Source: Planctomycetota bacterium (lineage in GTDB: Bacteria; Planctomycetota; Brocadiia; SM23-32; JAKLEA01). Taken from it: a DNA stretch of 64,000 nt. Numbering within the stretch: the stretch's first letter is position 1; every line of letters begins with the position of its first letter. Made by a program: the position numbers and the translations under genes. The notes beneath the pieces were generated by a model. It ran no database searches. It was given only the letters and a program-made list of their open reading frames with translations, and was not told the origin of the DNA. Of this stretch, positions 33,768 through 42,602 are shown one piece after another. Location of the stretch: NCBI GenBank assembly GCA_022711755.1, contig JAKLEA010000014.1, forward strand, positions 78,767-142,766, given 5' to 3'.

Positions 33768-36110
33768 ATGACCGGAACAGGAAGATGCCCGCATTCGCGC
33801 GCGGCGGAAGCTCTTTGCGTGGCGGCGCTGGCCGCGTTTGCCCTCATGCCGCTTGCGCCCGCGCGGGGAATTCCCGGCCTCGCCGGAATCGAAGCCGGGG
33901 AATTCAAGGTGAACGCGGAACCCGGCGAACTGGGCGCGATGGTCAACGTCTTCTCGGGCACGGGCGGCATCACGTGGGTCTGCGCCACGAATTCCCCAGC
34001 CGCGACGCTCCCCTTCAGCAGAATCCGCCTGGGCGCGGACACGGCGTCGGGCTACAAGTCCGACAGGCTCTCCAACCAGTCAGGCTACTACTACGGCGAC
34101 AAGAAGATAATCGGCTTCAGCCACACGCGGCTTATCGGCGCGTGGGCTGAGGACGGCGGCCACGTCCGAATCTTCCCGACCATTGAGTCGCGCGTCGCGA
34201 AGGCGCGCGCCGGCGACCGCTCCGCCGCATTTAGCCACGCGGAGGAGAAGGGTTTTCCAGGATATTACGCGGTAAGACTGCTTGATGACGACATCCTGGC
34301 CGAGGTTACGCTCACCCCGCGCGTCGGCGTCCATCGCTACGCCTTCGGCAAGGGGGAGCCGGCGCGCCTGCTCGTAGAGGCGTCCAGCGTGCTGGGCAAC
34401 AAACGGCGCGAGAACGGCTACGCGCGCGTTCTGCCGGACAAGCGCGAGATTGAAGGCTCCGCGCGGACCTTCGGCGGGATGTCCGGGCGGCCGGGCGGGT
34501 TGGACGTCTACTTCGTCGCGCGATTCAGCAAACCCTTCGCATCGCACGCCTTCATCTCCGGGAAGAAACTCATCAAGGGCGCGGCAGAATGCCGGGGCGA
34601 TGACCTGACGGCAGACCTCGCCTTCGACCTGAAGGACGGCGACCGCGTCATTGAGGCTCAGGTTGCCATTTCCAGCGTCAGCATCGAAAACGCGCGGAAG
34701 AACTTGGAGGCCGAGGCCGCCGGGAAGAGCTTCGACGAAATCCTGGCGGCGGCGAAGGACGCATGGGAGAAGAAACTCTCGGTCATCCGCGTAAAGGGCG
34801 GGACTCAGAGGCAGCGGCGCATTTTCTATACCGCGCTCTATCGCGCGCTACAGATGCCGACGCTCTTCACGGACGTCAACGGAGAGTATCGCGGATTCGA
34901 CAAGGCCGTCCACAAGGCGGAGGGTTTCACCTATTACACGGATTTCTCGCTCTGGGACACGTTCCGCGCGGTGCATCCGCTGTTCAACATCATCGCGCGG
35001 ACGGAGCAGCGGGACATGATGGTCTCGCTCATCGAGATGGCGAAGGCGGGCGGCTCGCTCCCTCGCTGGCCGGCGGGCTGCGGCTACACGGGCAGCATGA
35101 TGGGCTCCCCGGCGGACATCGCCATCACGGAGGCCTACCTGAAGGGCATACGCGATCTTGATATCGAGGCCGCGTTCAAGTTCATGAAGCGCACGGCGCT
35201 TGAAGGCTCCCCCCCCGGATGCGACGGGCGCGACGGCTTCCAGGACTACAACGCGCTGGGCTACGTGCCGTCGGAAAAGCACGGCATCGCGGTATCTCTG
35301 ACTTTGGAATTCGCCTACGCCGATCACGCGATATCGCTGCTGGCAAAAGAGCTTGGGAAAGAGGAGGACGCCGCGCTCTTCGCTAAACACGCCCAGTTCT
35401 ACCGCAATCTCTGGAATCCGGAGACGCAGCACCTCCAGCCGAAGGACAGCGCCGGCGCGTTCATGAAGGACTTCCGCCCGCTCGCGCTCTCATACACCGA
35501 CATCGGCGGGAAGTACACGGACGATTACTGCGAGGGTAGCCCGCTGCAGTGGCGCTGGTTCGTCCCGCACGACCCCGACGGCCTGATCTCGCTCTTCAAG
35601 AGCCGGGAATACTTTGTAAGCGAGCTGAACGAATTCTTCGAAAAGTCAACGCCCAACATGGGCGCGATGAATCCGGGGTCGTACTACTGGCATGGCAACG
35701 AGCCGGACATTCACTCGGCCTATCTGTTCAACGCGGCGGGCCGCCCGGACCTGACGCAGAAATGGGCGCGGTGGATACTTGACACGCGCTACGAGGATAA
35801 CTCGGTCGGGCTTGACGGCAACGACGACTGCGGCACGCTCTCGGCGTGGCACGTGCTGAGCGCGATGGGCTTTTTCCCGATCGCCGGGACGACGCGTTAC
35901 GAACTCGGCTCGCCGATCTTCGAGGAAGCGGAGATCAGGATCGGCGACAAGGTGTTGAAGGTCATCGCCCGGAACTACTCGCCGGAGAACATCTATGCGA
36001 CAAAGGTCATCCTGAACGGGAAGGTTCTCGACAAGCCGCGATTCGAGCACAAGGATATCGCCGAGGGGGGGACGCTGGAGTTTGAGATGGCGGCGAAACC
36101 GGCAAAGTAA
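33768..36110 (+). CDS. GH92 family glycosidase (alpha-1,2-mannosidase-like)
   Basis: A 780-residue secreted enzyme; ATG 33768 has an AGGAAG site at 5-6 bases, better than the upstream TTG. A signal peptide (about residues 12-36, AEALCVAALAAFALMPLAPA by position) is followed by the N-terminal beta-sandwich with VNVFSGTGG, and the (alpha/alpha)6 barrel with RALQMPTLFTDVNGEYRGFD, YYTDFSLWDTFRAVHPL and GNDDCGTLSAWHVLSAMGFFPI (GH92 signature). GH92 enzymes are calcium-dependent exo-mannosidases that invert configuration. It is followed after 24 bp by a DUF4832 gene, probably in the same operon. The mannose linkage cannot be read from sequence. Confidence 0.9.
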   Translation: MTGTGRCPHSRAAEALCVAALAAFALMPLAPARGIPGLAGIEAGEFKVNAEPGELGAMVNVFSGTGGITWVCATNSPAATLPFSRIRLGADTASGYKSDRLSNQSGYYYGDKKIIGFSHTRLIGAWAEDGGHVRIFPTIESRVAKARAGDRSAAFSHAEEKGFPGYYAVRLLDDDILAEVTLTPRVGVHRYAFGKGEPARLLVEASSVLGNKRRENGYARVLPDKREIEGSARTFGGMSGRPGGLDVYFVARFSKPFASHAFISGKKLIKGAAECRGDDLTADLAFDLKDGDRVIEAQVAISSVSIENARKNLEAEAAGKSFDEILAAAKDAWEKKLSVIRVKGGTQRQRRIFYTALYRALQMPTLFTDVNGEYRGFDKAVHKAEGFTYYTDFSLWDTFRAVHPLFNIIARTEQRDMMVSLIEMAKAGGSLPRWPAGCGYTGSMMGSPADIAITEAYLKGIRDLDIEAAFKFMKRTALEGSPPGCDGRDGFQDYNALGYVPSEKHGIAVSLTLEFAYADHAISLLAKELGKEEDAALFAKHAQFYRNLWNPETQHLQPKDSAGAFMKDFRPLALSYTDIGGKYTDDYCEGSPLQWRWFVPHDPDGLISLFKSREYFVSELNEFFEKSTPNMGAMNPGSYYWHGNEPDIHSAYLFNAAGRPDLTQKWARWILDTRYEDNSVGLDGNDDCGTLSAWHVLSAMGFFPIAGTTRYELGSPIFEEAEIRIGDKVLKVIARNYSPENIYATKVILNGKVLDKPRFEHKDIAEGGTLEFEMAAKPAK

Positions 36111-36134
36111 TTCCACCGGTTTGAGGATGGCATA

Positions 36135-37541
36135 ATGAGAGAAACCACATTCTTGGTTCTACCGCTGCTGATTGTCTTTGTTGGCCGGAATTCCTGCGCC
36201 GCCGAAACTCAGACCGTCCATCCCAGCCCCACCGACGCCCGTCTTGTCAACCCTCACATGGGCTTTGTCTACTACGGCGGGAACGATCATCCCGACGTGG
36301 CCGACGTCTATTATCCGAGCGTCGTCTGGGGCGACTTCGAGCCTGAGGAGGGGAAGTTCAACTGGGACGGCGGCGGGCTGGGCGACTTCATCCGGGCGGC
36401 CCGTTCGCGCGGCAAGCGCGTCGCCTTCCGCATAATGCCGTCCTTCCAGGGCAAGGAATGGGCCACGCCGAAATGGGTGCACGATCTCGGCGTCAAACGC
36501 TTCCCAGTCTACCTCGGCGACGATACGTCCGGCCCTCCGAATCTGCACGAGCCGGAATGGTGGAACCCGGTCTACATTGAGAAATACTGCAACTTCGTCG
36601 CCGCCTATGGCAAGCAGTTCGACGGGCAGCCGTGGCTCGACTATGTTGACATCCGCTGTTACGGCTTCTGGGGGGAGGGGCATCGCTTCCACGCGAAGGT
36701 TCCCTGGCCCAAGGACGCCATCAGCAAGCGGGACCTGAACATCCGCTTTATTGATGCCCACCTCGCCGCCTTCAGGAAAACGCCCCTCGTGGTCGAGACC
36801 GCCTGCGACGAAAACACGCCATATCCCGAAGGCACTGCCATTGACTACGCGCTGGACAAGGGGTGCTGGATGCGGCGCGACGGTTTCGGCCCGTTCATCT
36901 CCGACGGCGAGATAACGCTCATCAAGGAAAGATGGAAGTCCTCTGCGTTGATTGCCGAGAACGGTTACGGCTACTTCGATTTCGTCCGTGGGAAGGTCAG
37001 CAGATACTGGGTCCCCGGCTCGGAGCCGATCACGCTTGAGGCGATGTTCGATCAGATGCTCGACCTTCACTGCAACTACATCCCCCTCGGCTGGGGCGAC
37101 CGGGACTGGCATGTTCTGCAATGGCGCCCCGACCTGCTCAGGAAGGTCTGGATGCGCATGGGCTATCGGTTCGTGATCACGCGGGCGACGTTTCCGGTCT
37201 CGGCGCAACGCGGGGAAACGGTCAGGCTGGCGCACTGCTGGAAGAACGTTGCCGTTGGGCGGTTGCCGGTCAGATATCCGCTGGCCGTCTACCTTGCCGA
37301 TGTCGAGGGCAACTGCCGCCGCGTCCTGCTTGACGAGAACTTCGACGAGACGCGGTGGTTCGACGGCGAGGAACATGAATTCGAGCATTCCTTCGCAATT
37401 CCTGAAGACCTTGCGCCCGGAGATTACTTCCTGGCGGTCGCGCTGGTTGACGCGGCGGGCGGGAAGCCTTCGATCGCGCTGGGAATCGAGGGGGAAGATT
37501 CGCAGAGACGTTACATCCTGGGGACTTTGCTGATCCAATAA
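36135..37541 (+). CDS. Secreted DUF4832-containing glycoside hydrolase-like protein
   Basis: A 468-residue protein with a cleavable signal (residues 1-~22, ending near SCAAE). The N-terminal region begins VNPHMGFVYYGG and has a TIM-barrel-like YYPSVVWGDFEPEEGKFNW, characteristic of the DUF4832/beta-galactosidase-like family, with candidate acid/base in the barrel strands (for example DIRCYGFWGEGH). The C-terminal third (~residues 355-460) is a beta-sandwich with VAVGRLPVRYPLAVYL and DYFLAVALVD. Proteins of this type occur with carbohydrate-active enzymes in Bacteroidetes and PVC bacteria. It follows GH92 with a 24-bp gap, in the same transcription unit, so a role in the same glycan pathway is likely. 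The activity is not known. Confidence 0.8.
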   Translation: MRETTFLVLPLLIVFVGRNSCAAETQTVHPSPTDARLVNPHMGFVYYGGNDHPDVADVYYPSVVWGDFEPEEGKFNWDGGGLGDFIRAARSRGKRVAFRIMPSFQGKEWATPKWVHDLGVKRFPVYLGDDTSGPPNLHEPEWWNPVYIEKYCNFVAAYGKQFDGQPWLDYVDIRCYGFWGEGHRFHAKVPWPKDAISKRDLNIRFIDAHLAAFRKTPLVVETACDENTPYPEGTAIDYALDKGCWMRRDGFGPFISDGEITLIKERWKSSALIAENGYGYFDFVRGKVSRYWVPGSEPITLEAMFDQMLDLHCNYIPLGWGDRDWHVLQWRPDLLRKVWMRMGYRFVITRATFPVSAQRGETVRLAHCWKNVAVGRLPVRYPLAVYLADVEGNCRRVLLDENFDETRWFDGEEHEFEHSFAIPEDLAPGDYFLAVALVDAAGGKPSIALGIEGEDSQRRYILGTLLIQ

Positions 37542-37545
37542 GACA

Positions 37546-37630
37546 GTAGGGTGTGCAAGACCACAGGGCTTGCACACGCTGCATAGCTGTCTTCCCGCGT
37601 GTGCAAATCCGAGGGATTTGCACACCCTAC
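37546..37630. repeat. Nested inverted repeats between convergent genes
   Basis: GTGTGCAAG/CTTGCACAC (37551-37577) and GTGTGCAAATCC/GGATTTGCACAC (37600-37625) are two perfect hairpins; in addition the outer GTAGGGTGTGCAA (37546-37558) and TTGCACACCCTAC (37618-37630) are perfect complements. It lies between the DUF4832 gene and a convergent endonuclease-family gene and may act as a bidirectional terminator or a mobile hairpin repeat. Confidence 0.75.
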
Positions 37631-37651
37631 CCGGCTGTCCTCACGCGCACG

Positions 37652-38509
37652 CTACTTGCAGTTCACCATCAACTCCGCGTAAATCGGGTAGTGGTCCGAC
37701 GGGTAGCGCCCATCCTCGTTGTAATACACTGTCTCACACGTCTTTGCCTTGACGTCGCCACGGAACATGATCCAGTCAATGCGCGAGTCGCCCTCAGCCG
37801 GCGGGGGCTTGTAACCGCCGAAAGTAACTGTGCCGCCGACGCGTTTCTCCGCCTCCAGCCAGGCGTCCTTCAGCCCGGCCTCGATCAGAATCTTCCACGG
37901 GTTGCTGCTCCCGCCGAGGGTGTTGAAGTCGCCGGTCAGGATCATCGGCCCCTCGCCCGCGATCTTCGGCATGCGCGCCGCCAGCAGTTTCGCCCCCTCG
38001 TCGCGCGCGATGGGGCTGGCGTTATCCAGGTGCGTATTGAAATAGAAAAACTGCTTCCGCGTCTTGAGGTGGTAGAAGCGTATCCACGTGACCATGCGCG
38101 TGGACCCCGCCAGCCACGACCGGCTGCCGACGACTTCCGGAGTCTCTGAGAGCCAGAAATTTCCGATCTCGATGGGGCTGAGGACGCTCTTGCGGTAGAA
38201 GACGGCCATGTGCTCGTTCGACCCGTCCGCCTCCCGGGCCACGCCTGCCCAGCGATATTCGGGCAGCTTCTCGACGATGTAATCTGCCTGAATGTCCAGG
38301 CATTCCTGCGTCCCGACCACGTCCGGGGCGTAATTGCGGATGGTGTTGACGAGGATGTCCTTGCGGTTCGGCCAGGAGTTGTCCCCGTCTTTGGCCGTGC
38401 CGTATCTGACGTTGAAGGACATCACCTTAAGGGGGATTGCCTCCCCGTTCGCTGTTCCGCACAGGGCGGCCAGAAGAGCCGGCATCAAAAATCTCCAGTT
38501 CATTTCCAT
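37652..38509 (-). CDS. Secreted endonuclease/exonuclease/phosphatase family protein
   Basis: A 285-residue protein with an N-terminal signal segment (residues ~4-22). It has the EEP fold motifs: VMSFNVRYG (Asn), VGTQECLDIQ (metal Glu), ILTGDFNTLGGSSN (Asp/Asn), RIDWIMFRG and the final YPSDHYPIYAEL (Asp-His). These catalyse phosphodiester or phosphomonoester hydrolysis with Mg2+. The group with this SFNxRYG...DGRYPSDHYP form is generally secreted in Bacteroidetes and PVC bacteria; substrates may be nucleic acid or lipid/sugar phosphates. It is downstream of the PQQ-propeller genes on the same strand (73 bp gap). Confidence 0.88.
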   Translation of the reverse strand: MEMNWRFLMPALLAALCGTANGEAIPLKVMSFNVRYGTAKDGDNSWPNRKDILVNTIRNYAPDVVGTQECLDIQADYIVEKLPEYRWAGVAREADGSNEHMAVFYRKSVLSPIEIGNFWLSETPEVVGSRSWLAGSTRMVTWIRFYHLKTRKQFFYFNTHLDNASPIARDEGAKLLAARMPKIAGEGPMILTGDFNTLGGSSNPWKILIEAGLKDAWLEAEKRVGGTVTFGGYKPPPAEGDSRIDWIMFRGDVKAKTCETVYYNEDGRYPSDHYPIYAELMVNCK

Positions 38510-38582
38510 GTTGCCTCAGAGCTGGCGCGAGAAGAGCGCCAACGGGTAGGGTGTTCTTCGAACCCACGCGGACCGCGCGCTC

Positions 38583-40862
38583 TCAATCAAGTCCGTCGTC
38601 TCCCGCCGGAGCGAAGGCGAAGGATGCCTGAATCGAGTATCCGCAAGTGCAGCCGGAACTGGCCTCCGGAACAAGCGCCAGCCCTCCGGCGGGGACGATG
38701 TTTATCCAGCACCCGGGCCGCGAGACGCTGCTCAGACGCGACATTATCCCGCCGTTGCGCGTATCGTACATCGTCGGGTTGCCATCGCGGAAGAAAATAC
38801 ACGACGCCGAGGCGGAAATCGTGCCGCACCCGCCGCGCGCGGGCATCACCCAGTCCCTCCCGCCGCCGGTCGGATCAACCCGTTTCCCCGTCTTCAGCTC
38901 ATACGCGCAAGGTTCCGCGAATATGAAATTCCCCGCAATGACGGGGTGGTGAACCTGCTCGCCGTGGTCGCCGCCGATTCCGCCCTTGTTATTTGGATGA
39001 TCCGCCCGCCACAGGAGCGCCCCGCTTGTGGCGTCGAAGCCGTATAGGAAGTACCACGCCTTGCCCTCGCGGTTACTGGAGCCTTGAACCAGCAATATCC
39101 CGTCCGCGTAACTGAAGTAAAGGCAATGCTGGCAGTCGCGCAGATCGGGCTTCTCCCGCCAGAGGACCTGCCCCGTCGCGGCGTCAAGGCAGACTATGCT
39201 TATCCCGTCGCCTTCGGCCAGAGTTGGAAGATTGACCAGCCCGTCGGCAGATTCTGCGGCCTTTGGGGACGCGCTTTCCGCGAAGAACAACCTGCCGTCG
39301 CCGATGGCGATGGCGGGAGTGATTATCACCCCTGACTTGTAAGTCCAAAGAGTTTCACCCGTGTGACGGTCAAGTGCGAAGAGGGAATCGCTAGTAACCA
39401 TGCCCTTGAAGTCGCCCCACTGAATTTCGTAATCGGCGGCCTTCCCGATGGAACTGTAGACCGCGCCCTGTTTACGCCCGCTGCCGAATAACATTGAACC
39501 GGCAATTGCGGTGTAACCCCAATGGCGCGTTTGATTTTCGACAAGCTGGGGCATCGTGAAGGTGGCGGACGGCCTGCCGGTCTGAGCGTCAACGCAGACG
39601 CAGCGATCCTCGGTGGCGACATATAAGTAGGAGTCTGACAAGGCCATGCTGCCGGCCTCGCGCGGGGCGGCCAGGCGGCGCGTGCCGGGAATGTCCAGGT
39701 CCCAGAGGCGCGTCCCATTATAAGCGTCAACCGCAATTATCCTGTTGTCCGCCGGGATGAACATGCGTCCGTGCGCCGCAAGCGGCGATACCGTCCGGTG
39801 GTGACGGTCAATCATCAATCGCGGACCGGGAAGCCCGAACCATTGGACGCGCGTCGGATTGCCGATGCGAGCATCGCCGCTGCAGGCCGTGTTGGCGGGA
39901 GTGGCGTACATATGCGTCCATTGCCCTGCGCCGGGCAGCGGTCCGCGCCGGATCATTATCCATGATCCCTCATCGGGCATTTTGACGGCTTGGGCGTTCT
40001 TTGCCCTTTCCAGCCAGACCGCCAGGGCAGAGTCTGAAACCTTTTTCTTCGGCGAACCCAGAATGATCGCCCCGCCGGGCGCAAGCAGGCGATATGCCTC
40101 CCTGCCGGTCGAGGGGAACTTGCCGTCGAGCAGCATGGAATCGCTGACAATAAGATTCGCAAAGTAGTTTGTATAAGGCAGTTGTGACAGATCGGCATGT
40201 TCCACTGAGACCCGTGAGCCGTAAATGCCGGCCTTTGAAAGAGCAGTTCTGGCTTCGGTGACCTTCGCAAGGTCGTCCTCGACGCATACGATCGTAAGGT
40301 CCGAACGGCGGGCAATTTCATAAGCCAGCCGCCCTTCCCTGCCTCCAACTACCAGACAGTAACCCTTCCTGATACCGCAACGGGACAGAATCAATTCTAC
40401 CGCATTCTCATAAACCTTTGCCGGATCATCAGTTGCGTAAGGTGACGGCCCTGTTTCGGGATATGGGACAACCTCCGTCGTATCGAAGGCGAATGAAGCT
40501 GACCTGTATTCCTCTCCGGATTTTCCCTGCATCGCTATTAAATAATGGTATGTATGAGCAGGCAGCAGGTCGGGCAACTCGACCTCGTGCCTGCGGCCGT
40601 TTGATTTTGACTGGACGGAGGATGTTTTGGAATCCTGTAGTCCGAATTCGACCTTGGCCGCCCCCAGGATTGTTGCCTCCCATTCGATGACGGCGCTGCC
40701 CGGCCTGATGTGCCGGACATACGGGCCTGCCTTGAAGATCAGCGGCTGACTCTTTATATCGCTGACGGCGTTCTGAGCGGGGCAGACTCCCGCAAAGAGA
40801 ATCAGCGCAACAGTCAGGGCAGGTAGGATACCCGTTTTTATAATTCTTCTGCTGATATTCAT
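38583..40862 (-). CDS. Exported protein: FN3-like domain, methyltransferase-like fold and PQQ beta-propeller
   Basis: A 759-residue protein with a signal peptide (about residues 10-29, ALTVALILFAGVCPA by position). Residues ~45-130 form a fibronectin-III-like domain (VRHIRPGSAVIEWEA). Residues ~160-300 resemble a class I SAM methyltransferase: GYCLVVGGREGRLAYEIARR (GxGxG-like strand 1), VCVEDDLAKV (strand 2) and RLLAPGGAIILG. The remainder carries PQQ/BamB-like propeller repeats (for example NRIIAVDAYNGTRLWDLDIPG and SLFALDRHTGETLWTYKSGV). Such repeat proteins are abundant in planctomycetes. A secreted methyltransferase is unexpected, so the module may serve binding only. The start overlaps the upstream PQQ gene by 4 bp. 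Confidence 0.8.
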   Translation of the reverse strand: MNISRRIIKTGILPALTVALILFAGVCPAQNAVSDIKSQPLIFKAGPYVRHIRPGSAVIEWEATILGAAKVEFGLQDSKTSSVQSKSNGRRHEVELPDLLPAHTYHYLIAMQGKSGEEYRSASFAFDTTEVVPYPETGPSPYATDDPAKVYENAVELILSRCGIRKGYCLVVGGREGRLAYEIARRSDLTIVCVEDDLAKVTEARTALSKAGIYGSRVSVEHADLSQLPYTNYFANLIVSDSMLLDGKFPSTGREAYRLLAPGGAIILGSPKKKVSDSALAVWLERAKNAQAVKMPDEGSWIMIRRGPLPGAGQWTHMYATPANTACSGDARIGNPTRVQWFGLPGPRLMIDRHHRTVSPLAAHGRMFIPADNRIIAVDAYNGTRLWDLDIPGTRRLAAPREAGSMALSDSYLYVATEDRCVCVDAQTGRPSATFTMPQLVENQTRHWGYTAIAGSMLFGSGRKQGAVYSSIGKAADYEIQWGDFKGMVTSDSLFALDRHTGETLWTYKSGVIITPAIAIGDGRLFFAESASPKAAESADGLVNLPTLAEGDGISIVCLDAATGQVLWREKPDLRDCQHCLYFSYADGILLVQGSSNREGKAWYFLYGFDATSGALLWRADHPNNKGGIGGDHGEQVHHPVIAGNFIFAEPCAYELKTGKRVDPTGGGRDWVMPARGGCGTISASASCIFFRDGNPTMYDTRNGGIMSRLSSVSRPGCWINIVPAGGLALVPEASSGCTCGYSIQASFAFAPAGDDGLD

Positions 40863-42268
40863 TTCTTTTCAGGCCGGTAACAATGAATCACGCCCTGGTC
40901 CGTGCTGACGAAAAGACGCCCTGAGGCGACCGTAAGCCCATATGCGCGCCCCTCTGCCGGTCCCTTCCAGACAAGGCTTCCGTCCTTCGCGCTGTAGGCC
41001 GCGACCTCCCCGTCCCCGCCCGCAAAGAGCAGTTCCCCGGCCATGATCAGCTCATTGTTGTGGCTGCATGGGATGTTCCACATGACCGATTGCTTCATTC
41101 CGGCCTCGACCTTGGCCGCCGTTCCCTTCAGGGAATTCAGCTTTGCGGTAAGGTTTATAGCCTCCGCCGGGCCGACCCCGCCTTTCAACTTCTGCGAAAT
41201 CTGTTCCTGGCTCTTGCGCAGTTCATTCAGCCGTCGGGCCTGTTCCAGCCTGTGTATGCGGTCAACGGCAATTATCGCCGTCTCTGTCTGAAGGTAGGAC
41301 ATGCGCTCTCTGACGACCATGCGGAGTCCTTCAAATGTCGCAATCGTCTCATTCGTTTCCGGATCGGCCATTCCAATCTCGCCTGTGCTGCCGGGGCCGA
41401 AAGCCACGGAATCCCCCGTCAGGAGCGCAAAGGCCCCTGCCGGCCCGCCGAGAGCGCCTAGGAAACTGCCGTCGCCCATGTCGAAGACAACCGGGTTTGC
41501 GCGTCCGGTGGGCGCGTAAAGTTTTGTCTGGGACGCCAGCATGTACCCCTGCGGTGAAATGTCCATCAGAGGTTTGTTCCAGATGGTTGCTCCGTCATCG
41601 GTTTTCAGGGCGCAGAGGGCGACTCCGGCCTCCGGGAAGATCCCCGCGCAACCGTAGACCGCCCCGCCGTCAACGACAAGGCCGGTGCGAACCGGAGAGA
41701 CGGAAATCAGTCTGCCGTTTCCAGGGATTTTCCTCTGGGATTTGCATATACGGACCTTCCAAACGACCTTTCCGACGGTAATCTCTATACAATATATATA
41801 GCCGTCATCCGATCCGGCATAAAGCCTGCCCATGTAGACCGCCGGAGCAAGTCTCACAGGCCCATCCGTGTAGCAAGTCCATAATACATGTCCACTTGTG
41901 ACATCGAGACATCGTATCTGATCATCCGCCGAAGAGCCATAAAACAGATTATTCCCGGCTATGACCGGTTGGAAGGCACGGTCATATGTGACACGGGGCG
42001 CGGGGTTACTTATGTGGTGCCAGAAATCGGCCTTTGCCGGGGGCGGCCATGCGGGGCGGGGCAACTGGGGCGAATGGTGAGACCATGCCAGCGCGAGAGG
42101 CGCGGCAATAGTTTCCTCTGTTACCCCGCTTCGCGCATTGTCGTGTCTGTAGGTAGGCCAGTCATCGGCCTTAAGAAGGGAGGAAGCGATCAGAAGCAGC
42201 GTAAAAATCAAGGCTGCCCGCGTTGATTCATTACCTGATTGGGAGAGATTTTTTTTCCTGATCGGCAT
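40859..42268 (-). CDS. Secreted PQQ-like beta-propeller protein
   Basis: A 469-residue protein with a signal sequence (residues ~15-34). It has beta-propeller blades of the PQQ/BamB type, such as IRCLDVTSGHVLWTCYTDGP, IYCIEITVGKVVWKVRI, VAAYSAKDGSLVWKGPAEG and a final IHCYRPEKK by position. There is an interrupting helical segment near residues 340-385 (YLQTETAIIAVDRIHRLEQARRLNELRKSQEQISQKL by position) that probably forms a coiled coil. It is translationally coupled to the larger propeller protein. No catalytic PQQ-dehydrogenase residues were found, so it is more likely a scaffold or sensor. Confidence 0.82.
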   Translation of the reverse strand: MPIRKKNLSQSGNESTRAALIFTLLLIASSLLKADDWPTYRHDNARSGVTEETIAAPLALAWSHHSPQLPRPAWPPPAKADFWHHISNPAPRVTYDRAFQPVIAGNNLFYGSSADDQIRCLDVTSGHVLWTCYTDGPVRLAPAVYMGRLYAGSDDGYIYCIEITVGKVVWKVRICKSQRKIPGNGRLISVSPVRTGLVVDGGAVYGCAGIFPEAGVALCALKTDDGATIWNKPLMDISPQGYMLASQTKLYAPTGRANPVVFDMGDGSFLGALGGPAGAFALLTGDSVAFGPGSTGEIGMADPETNETIATFEGLRMVVRERMSYLQTETAIIAVDRIHRLEQARRLNELRKSQEQISQKLKGGVGPAEAINLTAKLNSLKGTAAKVEAGMKQSVMWNIPCSHNNELIMAGELLFAGGDGEVAAYSAKDGSLVWKGPAEGRAYGLTVASGRLFVSTDQGVIHCYRPEKK

Positions 42269-42512
42269 AGTAGTACGATTACAGATCGGGTATTAGCAAA
42301 AAAGAACGCGTTACGTCAGTGCCATGATGATTGCGCCGCATCGGGGGAGAGTCAATCGAAATCGCTGTAAAAAGGGGGATTCAAGCGTTTCCAGCAGGTA
42401 TTGCTGGATGAGATAGCCATGCGCTGGGGCGATACGTTCACAATGGAGGATCAAAACATCAGGCGGGGGGAAAGACATGGGATGTCGGGTGAAAAAAAAT
42501 TGTGAAATTCGC

Positions 42513-42541
42513 TTGACCATGCCATCCATCCGGGTTACAAT
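42513..42541 (+). promoter_or_regulatory. Sigma-70-like promoter for a PEP-CTERM gene
   Basis: TTGACC (42513-42518) and TACAAT (42536-42541), 17 bp apart, about 55 nt before the start codon. The gap 42269-42602 otherwise shows only an AT-rich stretch next to the propeller gene start. Confidence 0.72.
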
Positions 42542-42602
42542 CCGCCTAGATTCGTAGGGATTTTGTCTTTGCACCAGGAAGGTCAGCAAGGAGAAGAATG
42601 GC

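Noticed and set aside
36159..37625. A 488-codon open frame antisense to the DUF4832 gene
   Set aside because: Shadow frame produced by high GC at third positions; the sense frame has a signal peptide and family motifs.
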